From JAJYSO01 sp964579505 (lineage in GTDB: Bacteria; Bacteroidota; Bacteroidia; Flavobacteriales; Flavobacteriaceae): a DNA stretch of 64,000 nt. A program made the translations under genes and the position numbers. The notes below the pieces were generated by a model that saw only the letters and a list, made by a program, of their open reading frames with translations, did no database searches and was not told the origin of the DNA. Where the stretch lies: assembly GCA_964579505.1 (NCBI GenBank), contig CAZOGC010000004.1, positions 150,026 to 214,025 of the forward strand. The letters run 5' to 3'. This document shows, piece after piece, positions 16,441 to 25,509 of this stretch (its first letter is position 1; each line of letters opens with the position of its first letter).

Positions 16441-19400
16441 TTATTCTTCGAATGTTTTTGGCTTTCCGTTTTTGTAATAATGTTTAAATTTTATATAGGC
16501 TAATAGTCCAAGTATTCCCCATATTGCCAAGGATATATAGATGAAGTTGATGTGTATTATTTCATCTCCGCTGGCATATGAATGCAATCCGCTTAGGTAG
16601 AAGTTTACTCCAAAATAGGTAAACAAAATAGCACCATACGCAATAACGGCTGCCCAGTTAAAGGCAAAACGGTTACGCAAACCGGGTACTAAACGCATGT
16701 GTATTACAAAAGCATATACCATAATACTGATAAGCGCCCATACTTCTTTTGGGTCCCAGCTCCAGTATCTTCCCCAGCTTTCGTTGGCCCATTGCCCTCC
16801 TAAGAAGTTACCAATGGTTAGTAATACCAACCCAACAGTAAGCGCCATTTCGGTAATGATGGTCAACTCTTTTACGTTGATTTTCATTTTATCCACATTC
16901 CTTTTGTTGGTTAGAATCATTAAGATAAGGGTTACAAGTCCTAAGATGGCTCCCAAGGTAAAGGGGCCATAACTGGCCACAATAACAGAGGTATGAATCA
17001 TAATCCAATAGGAATCTAATACAGGTTGAAGATGGGCAATAGATGGGTCTAACCAGTTAAGATGCGCAACAAACATAATAATAGAAGCCACAAAGGCTGT
17101 AGAGGCCACGGTTAAGTCACTCTTTCTTCCAAAAATCAACCCAAAGAGCACAGTGGCCCAGGCCACGTACACAATACTCTCATAGGCATCTCCCCACGGA
17201 GCATGACCTGAGACATACCATCGTAAACCTAGATCAACGGTATGCAATATAAATAGGGCAATAATGACAATTTTGCCAAGTGTTATCAGATAATGTATCC
17301 ATTTTTTGGGGTAGAAAATTTCTAGAATAACAAAGATGAACATGAAGATACCTGCTAATAAATATTTTTGATATAGCGAGGGGAGTATGTCATATTTGTT
17401 ATAGGCAATTTCCGTTTTTATATGTGTTTCGGAGGGCATAATTTGCTTCCCAAATTTTTTCTGAAAAGCTTTGATACTTTCTAAAACACTGTTAGCTCTT
17501 GTGTAGTTTCCATCTTTTTCTCCTTGCATAAGACTTTGCAGGTATAAAGGCATGGCATTCATTACAAATAAAGAATCCATTCCGGAATAACTGTTTTGAT
17601 GTTTTGCCACTTCAGGATAAGAAATCCATTTATTGTCTTTGCTGTTAGGAAGCGGGAAAATACGGATCAATTCTCCTCGTAAGGCGTTAAAAAGTAGGTT
17701 TACATGGCCATCGGCGTCAATAATGTCTTTTTGAAATTTGCTTTTTCGTTTAGCTCGATAAGCATCTTGCAAAAAGGATCCCAATTTGTAGCGTGCCTGT
17801 TTATCAAAGAATTGTGTAAACTTTACACGGCTTTGTCCTTCCGGAACGCCTAATACGTGGTGTAGGCTGTCATCACTGTGCTTAATCTTAATAATGGGGA
17901 CGTTAAACCAGAGTTTAGGATTTTGCAGCATAGACAAGAGTACCTGATCGCTGTTTAAACCTTGATAAGAATTACGTCGACTTAATTTTCTTAGTAACTC
18001 AGAAGAATAGGTGTTAATAGGTTTCATTCTTCCTTTATAGTCTTGCATCACTACACTTCCAAAAGCTTCAGCTTGTGCTTTTGGAACGGCATGAGCCTTA
18101 ATAATAGAGTCTATTTGTGCAGTGGTCCACCGCGTAATAATGGCGCTGTCTTCTCTTGAATCGTGTAATGCTACGGTGTCTTGTTGAGGTTGAGATTGTG
18201 CTGCGTGAGTGGGAATATCTTGTTTTGAGGCTTGGCCGTATCCAGAAAATCCACCTAAGAGAAAAAGAAGGGTTAAGGCACCCATTATTTTTGCTCTATT
18301 TTTCTTTTTGAGTTCTTTTATCTTTTGCAATTTTTTTGCGAGGTCTTTAAAGCGTGATCCGGGTACAAACAAGATTAACAGCATGCAGATATACAGCAAG
18401 GTGTATCCTAAATAAGTAATATTTGTACCCCACCAATCGTGATTTACAGATAAGACAGTTCCGCTTTCATCCGGCATAAAAGAGGATTGAAAAAAGCGGT
18501 ACCCATTATGATCAAGTACGTGATTCATATAGATATCGTGATCGGTACTTTGCCCGTTGTCTATTACGGTGACTTTACTTTTAAAGGAAGAATAACTTGG
18601 AGTAGGGTTATTGGCGGTTCCCGGATATTTAGCGGCAATAAAATCGTTTAAGTGAACAGAGAATGGTAGTTGAAAAAGTTTGCTTCCATACCGCAAGTGA
18701 ATAGTCAATCCACCTAAATTAACGTCTACAAAGGGAGCGATGGCTCCTTTGGTTCCCATTAGTTGTACCTGTTTTTGTTGACCATTGGTGCTAACGGTTA
18801 CGAAAACTCCATCATCTCCATTTGGTTTTTTTGTTTCGGCCGAAACTACATCAAAATGACCGCGGATAACCAGATTAGGAATTACAAAATGCAAGCCTCC
18901 CAAATCGTATAAAGAACGCAGCATCAACTTTTGAGTAGAGTCTGCTGTTACGGCACTTTTCTTTTGGGTAGCCATGTGCATGTATGTTCCGGAAAATGGA
19001 GTGTTAATTGTATAATTTCCGGTAGAATCTACCTGAATATTAATGGCTCCGGGGGTTTCTTTATTAAAAGCAAATAAGATATTGTTTAGATTACTAACCG
19101 TACCTTCTTTTAAGAAATGGTCGTGACGTTGACCGCCGCCGGCTTCTACAATTTTTAAATAACGATCTCCATTAGGATCTTCTACAACGGTTCGCTTGGC
19201 ATCTTCAATAAATTTAGTGATTTCAAAAGTTACGTTTTGTCCTTTAAAATCGGTGCTAAAGGTGTGATGATTATTAGCGCCATCTGCTAAAGTAACCTGA
19301 AAATCTTTTTTCTTTCTAAGCATTTGCCCATCGTGCTCGCCGTCTATATAAGCGGTGAGGAAAGTTTTTGCCGAATAAAAAGTAGTAGCTGTTTGCCCTT

Positions 19401-19728
19401 CTTTTATAGGCATAATTCCTTCAAAACTGAAGTATCGTGTTACGCCGGCTCCTATAAGGATAACAATAAAGGCCAAATGGAATAACAAGGTGAGCCATTT
19501 TTCTTTACGCCAAAGTTGATATTTAGAGATATTTCCTAAGAAATTAATTCCTAGTAAAATCATAATTAATTCAAACCACCAGGTATTATAAACATATATA
19601 CGGGCAAACTCAGTGCTATACGAATTCTCTAAAAACGTAGCTACGGCCATTGCTATGGCAAAGACGAGAAACAAAACCGCCATTAAGCGTGTTGAGAAGA
19701 GAAAATTCGCAATCTTTTTTTGAAGCAT
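16441..19728 (-). CDS. ccsBA: Fused ResB/CcsA cytochrome c biogenesis protein
   Basis: A 1095-residue fusion of the two system II cytochrome c synthase proteins, which carry haem across the inner membrane and attach it to apocytochrome c. The N-terminal part (about 1-480) is ResB/CcsB-like, with membrane segments at about 12-30, 48-66 and 77-95, a large periplasmic domain, and a further helix near 430-450. A long linker (about 490-770) contains the Bacteroidota-type region around YSSELLRKLSRRNSYQGLN. The C-terminal CcsA part (about 780-1095) has eight or so helices and the haem-handling WWD-type motif in WGRYWSWDPKEVWALIS near 980-996. The gene is monocistronic with a -7 box at 19754-19761. 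Confidence 0.95.
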   Translation of the reverse strand: MLQKKIANFLFSTRLMAVLFLVFAIAMAVATFLENSYSTEFARIYVYNTWWFELIMILLGINFLGNISKYQLWRKEKWLTLLFHLAFIVILIGAGVTRYFSFEGIMPIKEGQTATTFYSAKTFLTAYIDGEHDGQMLRKKKDFQVTLADGANNHHTFSTDFKGQNVTFEITKFIEDAKRTVVEDPNGDRYLKIVEAGGGQRHDHFLKEGTVSNLNNILFAFNKETPGAINIQVDSTGNYTINTPFSGTYMHMATQKKSAVTADSTQKLMLRSLYDLGGLHFVIPNLVIRGHFDVVSAETKKPNGDDGVFVTVSTNGQQKQVQLMGTKGAIAPFVDVNLGGLTIHLRYGSKLFQLPFSVHLNDFIAAKYPGTANNPTPSYSSFKSKVTVIDNGQSTDHDIYMNHVLDHNGYRFFQSSFMPDESGTVLSVNHDWWGTNITYLGYTLLYICMLLILFVPGSRFKDLAKKLQKIKELKKKNRAKIMGALTLLFLLGGFSGYGQASKQDIPTHAAQSQPQQDTVALHDSREDSAIITRWTTAQIDSIIKAHAVPKAQAEAFGSVVMQDYKGRMKPINTYSSELLRKLSRRNSYQGLNSDQVLLSMLQNPKLWFNVPIIKIKHSDDSLHHVLGVPEGQSRVKFTQFFDKQARYKLGSFLQDAYRAKRKSKFQKDIIDADGHVNLLFNALRGELIRIFPLPNSKDNKWISYPEVAKHQNSYSGMDSLFVMNAMPLYLQSLMQGEKDGNYTRANSVLESIKAFQKKFGKQIMPSETHIKTEIAYNKYDILPSLYQKYLLAGIFMFIFVILEIFYPKKWIHYLITLGKIVIIALFILHTVDLGLRWYVSGHAPWGDAYESIVYVAWATVLFGLIFGRKSDLTVASTAFVASIIMFVAHLNWLDPSIAHLQPVLDSYWIMIHTSVIVASYGPFTLGAILGLVTLILMILTNKRNVDKMKINVKELTIITEMALTVGLVLLTIGNFLGGQWANESWGRYWSWDPKEVWALISIMVYAFVIHMRLVPGLRNRFAFNWAAVIAYGAILFTYFGVNFYLSGLHSYASGDEIIHINFIYISLAIWGILGLLAYIKFKHYYKNGKPKTFEE

Positions 19729-19753
19729 AGGAAAGGAATTTATTCAGATGCTG

Positions 19754-19761
19754 CAAATCTA
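19754..19761 (-). promoter_or_regulatory. -7 promoter element for ccsBA
   Basis: The minus-strand reading is TAGATTTG, a perfect TAnnTTTG match 25 nt before the start codon. Confidence 0.6.
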
Positions 19762-19977
19762 CTAATAATAGCCTATTTTAAACGATTCTAAGTAGGATTA
19801 ATTTCGTTAAAATATTCTTGAAAAAGAGCAATTTATAGTACTTCTTGAGGTGGTGAGCAGAAGCGGTTTTTTTAATTGCTCAAGGGTAAAGTGCTTATCC
19901 TCATAAAACAGGGGGCTTAGGGGGCTACGTACTGTTTCTCTAAGGTACAAAAATAAGATTTCTTTTTATGATTTAGA

Positions 19978-20805
19978 CTAAATTAAAATAAAAACCCCGA
20001 TGGTTAATTCGGGGTTAGAAAGAAGGAGTTGATGAACAAATAGAGGAATGCTCTTTTGAAGACTATTTGTGTGAGAAGGGTTTAGTAAACTTGCTGAAAT
20101 ATCTCCACCGGAAATGCTTCTGTCAATATTTTTTTGTGCAGGGTTGCCTTTGTAGTCAATACTTCCACCAGAAGAAGTAGAGGCGTCTAAATTTTCTAAA
20201 ACGTAGGTAGAAATATCCCCACCCGAAGAAGCTTCAGCTGTAGTGGTTTTGGTTTTTAGGTTGTTTGCATCTAACGAACCACCGCTGCTTGCGTGAGCCT
20301 TAAAGTTGACGCTGGCACCGGAAAGTTCCATAGACCCGCCACTAGAAGCAGAGGCTGTGCAATTTTCTGTTTTTAAGGTAAGATTCATTTCGGCTCCACT
20401 AGAAACGGATAGGTGTATTTTTTTTTGGTTGAATACCACGTTAGATGACAACTCACTTCCGCTAGAGGCTGAAATAGATGCTAAGCTTTGATAATAGATT
20501 TCTACGACACGCGATTTTGATTCTCCAATATTCTTTTTGTTATAAATACGTAGTTTTCCGTTTTCGATTTTGTATTGAAATAAAGCTATCAAATTTTCTT
20601 CACTACGAACTACAATTTTTGGGTGATTACTTTTTATAAGCTCTACATCCCAGCCAGAAGTAGCCTCAACGGCATGAAAAGGTTGGTTTATAGTAAATGT
20701 CTTTTCGGTAACCGGACCTTTTCCGTTAACACCTGTAAAAACAAATGAGCAAGAAGAGGCTGCGATGGCTAAGCAACACAACAAAGAGAGTTTAATGATT
20801 TTCAT
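19978..20805 (-). CDS. Head-GIN-domain (DUF2807) lipoprotein; C terminus probably overrun
   Basis: A 275-residue secreted protein with a lipoprotein signal (LLCCLAIAASSCSF; acylation at the Cys of ASSC). Residues about 35-225 are a DUF2807 putative auto-transporter adhesin (head-GIN) domain, a right-handed beta-helix. The repeated SSG turns (SASSGSEL, SVSSGAEM, SASSGGSM, HASSGGSL, EASSGGDI, STSSGGSI) are plain. The last 40 residues after SISGGDIS do not resemble the domain and run through a terminator hairpin at 19993-20016, so the native stop was probably further upstream (see findings). It is the last gene of a PadR-PspC-DUF2807 run, 110 nt after the PspC gene. Confidence 0.85.
   Translation of the reverse strand: MKIIKLSLLCCLAIAASSCSFVFTGVNGKGPVTEKTFTINQPFHAVEATSGWDVELIKSNHPKIVVRSEENLIALFQYKIENGKLRIYNKKNIGESKSRVVEIYYQSLASISASSGSELSSNVVFNQKKIHLSVSSGAEMNLTLKTENCTASASSGGSMELSGASVNFKAHASSGGSLDANNLKTKTTTAEASSGGDISTYVLENLDASTSSGGSIDYKGNPAQKNIDRSISGGDISASLLNPSHTNSLQKSIPLFVHQLLLSNPELTIGVFILI
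19993..20016 (-). terminator. Terminator inside the annotated 3' end of the DUF2807 gene
   Basis: AACCCCGA pairs with TCGGGGTT over 8 bp with a T-run on the minus strand. It lies upstream of the formal stop codon at 19978, which is unusual for an intact gene. Confidence 0.75.
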
Positions 20806-20915
20806 GGCTTTATGTTTTGTGTTTGAGTATCTTAAAGACGATGCAAAAGAGGTTTTGTTACATCTTTAGGCTACTTATTGTTAGTTTTTTGCTGAGTGGA
20901 TGATTGTTCTTGATA

Positions 20916-22481
20916 CTATTGACTGGTTTTAGAGGTCTCTGCGCTGTCTTTTTGAGCAGGTTCATCAGGAGCTGTAGAACAGTCAAGACACTCAATCTTA
21001 CCGTCTTTAAAGATTAATGCTTTGTTTGCATAATTAGAAGGGATATGCCACATTTTATAAGTTATGGGGCGATCTACGGTAAAAACCATTCCTTCAGGAA
21101 TATACACATTCACGTCAATTTGCTGATCTTTAAACTTATTAGCAAATGCTGTATAGAAATAGGTGTTTAATAAGAGGGAGTCTCCATTTATGTTGTATGA
21201 ATATTGAATGCGTTTTGCTGTGTTTACCGCATTTTGGTTGCTTTCTCCTTGTGCCGATTTAATAATTTCTACACGTGCGTTTTGTGTGGTAGAAAAAGGG
21301 TGAATAGTTAAATTTTTAAAATACATTGCTTGACGACCGTTTGGTGCTGTTTTGATAGAAAAATAGTCAAAATGGCGATTCGTGTTAGCCACAATGTGTA
21401 AGGTATCTTTTGTAGAGATTGGTATAGCGTTTACTTGGCTAATTTTACCCTCAAAGGCACGAATAGTAGCCTGGCGAATACCGAGTGCTCCCAGTGCAAA
21501 TAAAGAGATAACCCACAAGGCAATCAGCACAATAATGACAGTACTTCCCATAGATCGCAAGCGACTTACTAACAATTTTAATCCCAACCAAAGCAAAGCA
21601 AATAAAGGAATTCCTATAAATAATAATATTAATAGATTGGCTACCCAAAAAGGAACGCCAATATCGGCTATAGTAATATAATCTATCCACGATGCTCCTG
21701 AAATAGTGAAGGCGTTGACGGTAATAAAACTAAACAAAATGGCTAATATGCCTACGCATCCAAATATAACGAGAAGAACGCCTAAAACTTTTGCAAGAAA
21801 AGTAAAAAAGCCTGCCAATAAATCGCCCAGTGCTTGAAAAAAACGATCAGTTCCGGACGTATTTACAGTTCCCTTTTTTTTTATGTTTGAAAACTCTTCT
21901 CTTACCTTTCGTTCTATATTATCAATGTTTATCTTTTCGCCTTGCATCTCTAGTTTTTCACTTGTGGTGCGGGCTGCCGGCATAATAATCCACAAAATGA
22001 TGTAGATGATAAGGACGGGCACTTTAAATGTTATAAGAGGAATGAAAAGAAATGGTAAAAATAGTACCAAGAAGATAAGGCGTACCCAAATGGTATCTAT
22101 ACCTGTATAATGGGCTAATCCTGAACACACCCCGCCGATGGTACGGTGGTCAATATCGCGGTATAATTTTTTGGCGCCTTTGTAGCTATAGGTTGCCTCG
22201 TTTGTTTCTTCTGTTTCTTCTTCAGTCTGAAAATCTTTGGGTTGGCCTAAAACGCTGATAACCGCATCCACATCTTTTTCGTCAATAACCTTGGTTTTTT
22301 CTTTTCCGTTTTCTAGAAAAAGTTCTGCAATACGCCCTTCAATATCTTGCATGGTTTCGGCTCTGCTTTCTTCGTGAAGCGAGGCTGTAATAGCCTTTAA
22401 ATAATGGTCTAGTTTAACGTAGGCTACTTCATCAATATAAAAATTGATACCGGCTAGGCTTATGGTGATTGTCTTATTCAT
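20916..22481 (-). CDS. PspC-domain membrane protein
   Basis: A 521-residue inner-membrane protein. Residues about 1-90 form a DUF1700-like N-terminal segment (HLDHYLKAITASL ... DAVISVLGQPKDF). A PspC domain follows at about 102-168 with its signature RTIGGVCSGLAHYTGIDTIW and a double helix ending in IILWIIMPAAR. Three to four further helices (about 220-325) lead to a long extracytoplasmic C-terminal domain (about 345-500) with a CLDC pair. PspC proteins sense envelope stress. It overlaps the padR stop by 8 nt, so it is translationally coupled to its likely regulator. The DUF2807 lipoprotein follows after 110 nt. Confidence 0.9.
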   Translation of the reverse strand: MNKTITISLAGINFYIDEVAYVKLDHYLKAITASLHEESRAETMQDIEGRIAELFLENGKEKTKVIDEKDVDAVISVLGQPKDFQTEEETEETNEATYSYKGAKKLYRDIDHRTIGGVCSGLAHYTGIDTIWVRLIFLVLFLPFLFIPLITFKVPVLIIYIILWIIMPAARTTSEKLEMQGEKINIDNIERKVREEFSNIKKKGTVNTSGTDRFFQALGDLLAGFFTFLAKVLGVLLVIFGCVGILAILFSFITVNAFTISGASWIDYITIADIGVPFWVANLLILLFIGIPLFALLWLGLKLLVSRLRSMGSTVIIVLIALWVISLFALGALGIRQATIRAFEGKISQVNAIPISTKDTLHIVANTNRHFDYFSIKTAPNGRQAMYFKNLTIHPFSTTQNARVEIIKSAQGESNQNAVNTAKRIQYSYNINGDSLLLNTYFYTAFANKFKDQQIDVNVYIPEGMVFTVDRPITYKMWHIPSNYANKALIFKDGKIECLDCSTAPDEPAQKDSAETSKTSQ

Positions 22482-22815
22482 TAGAGGTGTTTTTTGTGGT
22501 TATATGTTGTACAGAATTTTGTAAGTCTTCCCAGGTTTGGGCAAGTTCTTGTAAAGCATTTTTTCCTTGATCGGTTAAATGGTAATATTTTCTTGGAGGA
22601 CCTCCGGTAGATTCTTCCCATCGGTAACTTAACAAACCGGCGTTTTTAAGTCGAGTCATCAGTGGATAAATGGTGCCCTCAACCACTATCAATTCGGCCC
22701 TTTTTAAAGATTCTAAGAGCTCTCCAACATAGGCATCGTGTTTGTTTAAAATACTGAGAATGCAGTATTCTAAGATGCCCTTTCGCATCTGGGCTTTGGT
22801 GTTTTCTAATTTCAT
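22474..22815 (-). CDS. PadR-family transcriptional regulator
   Basis: A 113-residue winged-helix repressor of the PadR family. The features are KGILEYCILSILNKHDAYVG at the N terminus, recognition-helix region GTIYPLMTRLKNAGLLSYRW, and the wing GGPPRKYYHLTDQGKNAL. The short C-terminal helix makes it a compact subfamily-2 PadR. The stop codon overlaps the PspC gene start by 8 nt. PadR repressors of this size normally bind their own promoter, so the 160-nt leader and the promoter at 22976-23008 are the likely operator region. The effector is unknown. Confidence 0.92.
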   Translation of the reverse strand: MKLENTKAQMRKGILEYCILSILNKHDAYVGELLESLKRAELIVVEGTIYPLMTRLKNAGLLSYRWEESTGGPPRKYYHLTDQGKNALQELAQTWEDLQNSVQHITTKNTSNE

Positions 22816-22975
22816 ATAAGAGCGTTTTTCATTTTTTTTATTTTAGAAAAGAAGCAACAATTTTTCCTTGGTTATCTATAAACTGAAGCCTGTTTTATTG
22901 TTTTTTCTAATAATATTCTAGTGTGTGTCAATTCTAAATAATTTCTCGTTACGTATTCTCGATGTTATTTGTAGG

Positions 22976-23008
22976 CAAATATATGTATATTAGATAGTAT
23001 TATGCAAA
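22976..23008 (-). promoter_or_regulatory. Promoter of the padR-pspC-DUF2807 cassette
   Basis: On the minus strand TTTG (23008-23005) is followed after 21 nt by TATATTTG (22983-22976). The predicted start gives a leader of about 155 nt before padR, long for this genome. Confidence 0.55.
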
Positions 23009-23013
23009 ACAAA

Positions 23014-23520
23014 GTAGTATATATTAACAAAATATTAACTATTTAGCGTTAATTTTGACTAATAAAAGGAGGTGAGGAGTTTATAAAAGAAGTTATTAGA
23101 ATGAGAATACAATAGCGTCCAAAACGTTTTTCAGAAATCTCTGCAAAACCTTTGTATACTTTGTTCTTGAGTGATTTTAGCATTGAAGAGATTGTTTTTG
23201 AATTTTGGCCTATCGAAAATATATCGTGAAATTTGAAGTGAAAATACCGTAAAATTTTAGGCTGTTCGAGCTGGATGTATTTTTATACTGATCTGAATTT
23301 CAGTAGCGAGTTCCTAAAATTTAGGTGTTGAACGATAAATTTAGATATAGTTTCGTAAGCCTAGATTTTTTTGGTTCTTTCCTGCCCGCCACAAAGTAAA
23401 AAATAGGAAGGCAGGCGGGTTTCATCAATGGAAAAAATGAACAACATAAACATTTAGGACAGTATTGATGAGAATATAATATTTTAAGGAAGGTAACTCT
23501 TCATTTTTCACATATTCTAT
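23014..23520. other. Long intergenic stretch with palindromes, no gene
   Basis: No convincing coding sequence is seen here. Two near-identical AT palindromes, CCGTAAAATTTTAGG (23247-23261) and CCTAAAATTTAGG (23313-23325), stand about 65 bp apart. A GC-rich imperfect inverted repeat, CCTGCCCGCC (23381-23390) with GGCAGGCGGG (23410-23419), can fold with a 19-nt loop. Confidence 0.5.
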
Positions 23521-23528
23521 TACATTTG
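23521..23528 (+). promoter_or_regulatory. -7 promoter element for the M1 peptidase gene
   Basis: TACATTTG, a TAnnTTTG match 22 nt before the start codon at 23551. Confidence 0.6.
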
Positions 23529-23550
23529 TATACTCTCAAATTCAATTTAA

Positions 23551-25425
23551 ATGAAAAAGAAATCAATTTTCCTTACCGGTGCACTGCTGTTTTTTATAGT
23601 TTCAGCCTTTTCTCAAGAACTATATGCGCCTAGAAATGTAAAACAGGCATACCAAAATCATACCCGTGATTTAAGTGGTAATCCCGGGCAAAATTATTGG
23701 CAAAATCATGCTACTTATAACATCAGTTTAAAGGTATCTCCACCCAATCGAACGGTTTATGGGCAAGAAAAAATTGTTTATACCAACAATAGTCCGGATA
23801 CCTTACGTAGGTTAAATTTTAAGTTGTATATGAATCAACATAAACCTACGGCAGCCCGATTGCGTCCTACCACAGAAAATTATTTAACATCCGGGACGCA
23901 TATTGACAGTTATCAAGAAAATGGGGTTTCTGTAAAATGGAATAGTGCAGGAGATGCCACCAACAAATTTGTAAAATTAAATCAACCTCTTTTACCGGGA
24001 GCTAGTGTTACACTTACTATAAAGTGGCATTACAAACTTTCAAAGAGAAGTGGCAGAGAAGGGGTCATCAAAAAGAATACATTTTATTTAGCTTATTTCT
24101 ATCCGCGTGTAGCTGTGTATGATGATTATGTGGGGTGGGATCGCATGGTGTTTACCGGTTCTCAAGAATTTTATAATGATTTTAATGACTATACATTTCA
24201 GGTAACAGTACCTGAAAATTATATTGTTTGGGCTACCGGAACCTTGCAAAATCCGAATGAAGTTTTGCAACCCCATTATGCACAGTTGTTAAAAAAATCT
24301 ATGACGAGTGATCAGGTAATTCACATTGCTACCCCGAAGGATTTGCGCAAACAAGAAATTACTCAACAAAAAACAAATACGTGGAAGTGGAAAGCACATA
24401 ATGTAACCGATGTGGCGCTAGCTATTAGTAATGAATATAGATGGGATGCTGGCAGTGTAGTCGTAGATGCAGAGACCGGTCGGCGTGCTAGTGTACAAGC
24501 TGCTTATGATAGCGTTTCAATAGATTTTGAAAAAATGGTGCAGTATGGCAAACACGCCTTAAAATGGTTTTCAAACAACCTGCCGGGAGTGCCTTATCCA
24601 TACCCCAAAATGACAGTGGTTCGCGGATTTGCTGATATGGAATATCCGATGATGGTTAATGATGGATCTACTCCCAAGAGGCCCAACTTTACTCGTTTTG
24701 TGGCAGAACACGAAATCGCGCATACCTATTTTCCGTTTTATATGGGTATCAATGAAACCCGATTTGGTTTTATGGATGAAGGCTGGGCTACAACTTTTGA
24801 GTACCTTATCGGTATTAACGATATGGGAAGAGAAGCAGAAACTCAATTGTATAAAGGGTTTCGGGTAAGGAGATGGGTAAAAAACCCTAATTTCAGTTCG
24901 GATTTGCCAATCATCATTCCAACAAACATGTTGGCCGGATCTGCTATGGGAAATAACGAATACGGAAAAGCTTCTCTGGGCTATCTGGCTGTAAAAGATT
25001 TATTAGGAGACAAAGTGTTTAAAAAAGCGCTGCAAGGGTATATAGCTCGTTGGCATGGAAAGCACCCTATTCCGTGGGATTTTTTCTATTCGTTTAATGA
25101 TATCAGCGGAAAAAATCTAAATTGGTTTTGGAAGAGTTGGTTTTTTAGTTTCAACTATATAGATATAGGTATTGAAAAAGTAGAAACTAATCAAAATGGA
25201 ATTGCCGTTACCTTAAAAAATGTTGGTGGGTTGCCGGCTCCGGTAAATGTGGTGGCTACCTTAGCTGATGGCAGCACCCAAACATTTCATCAAACCCCTA
25301 TTATTTGGAAAGAAGGCACTACGACAACCGTAGAATTAAAAGGCGTCAAAAATGTAAAACGTATTGAGTTAGAAGGCGATATTTTTATGGATGCTAACCT
25401 GACCAACAATACCTGGAAAAAATAA
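23551..25425 (+). CDS. Secreted M1 family metallopeptidase
   Basis: A 624-residue zinc aminopeptidase of the gluzincin M1 family, exported by a signal peptide (KKKSIFLTGALLFFIVSAFS, cleavage near residue 21). The zinc site is HEIAH at about 386-390, with the third ligand in DEGWATTFE about 18 residues on. A PYPKMTVVRGFADMEYPMM segment takes the place of the substrate-binding GxMEN motif, so the canonical GAMEN is altered to DMEYP; this is common in Bacteroidota members. The N-terminal beta-saddle domain is at about 45-240 and the C terminus (about 540-624) looks like an Ig-like domain. Likely periplasmic or cell-surface peptide degradation. A perfect terminator follows. Confidence 0.92.
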   Translation: MKKKSIFLTGALLFFIVSAFSQELYAPRNVKQAYQNHTRDLSGNPGQNYWQNHATYNISLKVSPPNRTVYGQEKIVYTNNSPDTLRRLNFKLYMNQHKPTAARLRPTTENYLTSGTHIDSYQENGVSVKWNSAGDATNKFVKLNQPLLPGASVTLTIKWHYKLSKRSGREGVIKKNTFYLAYFYPRVAVYDDYVGWDRMVFTGSQEFYNDFNDYTFQVTVPENYIVWATGTLQNPNEVLQPHYAQLLKKSMTSDQVIHIATPKDLRKQEITQQKTNTWKWKAHNVTDVALAISNEYRWDAGSVVVDAETGRRASVQAAYDSVSIDFEKMVQYGKHALKWFSNNLPGVPYPYPKMTVVRGFADMEYPMMVNDGSTPKRPNFTRFVAEHEIAHTYFPFYMGINETRFGFMDEGWATTFEYLIGINDMGREAETQLYKGFRVRRWVKNPNFSSDLPIIIPTNMLAGSAMGNNEYGKASLGYLAVKDLLGDKVFKKALQGYIARWHGKHPIPWDFFYSFNDISGKNLNWFWKSWFFSFNYIDIGIEKVETNQNGIAVTLKNVGGLPAPVNVVATLADGSTQTFHQTPIIWKEGTTTTVELKGVKNVKRIELEGDIFMDANLTNNTWKK

Positions 25426-25447
25426 TTTTTGCTATAAAATTCGTTGT

Positions 25448-25472
25448 GCCGCGCCCCGAGCAGGGGCGCGGC
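25448..25472 (+). terminator. Strong hairpin after the M1 peptidase gene
   Basis: A perfect 10-bp GC-rich stem, GCCGCGCCCC/GGGGCGCGGC, around a GAGCA loop, 22 nt after the stop. The T-run after it is weak. Confidence 0.7.
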
Positions 25473-25509
25473 ATTCAGTTTTATTGTTTGAGAGTTGTGA
25501 AAAATAGCT

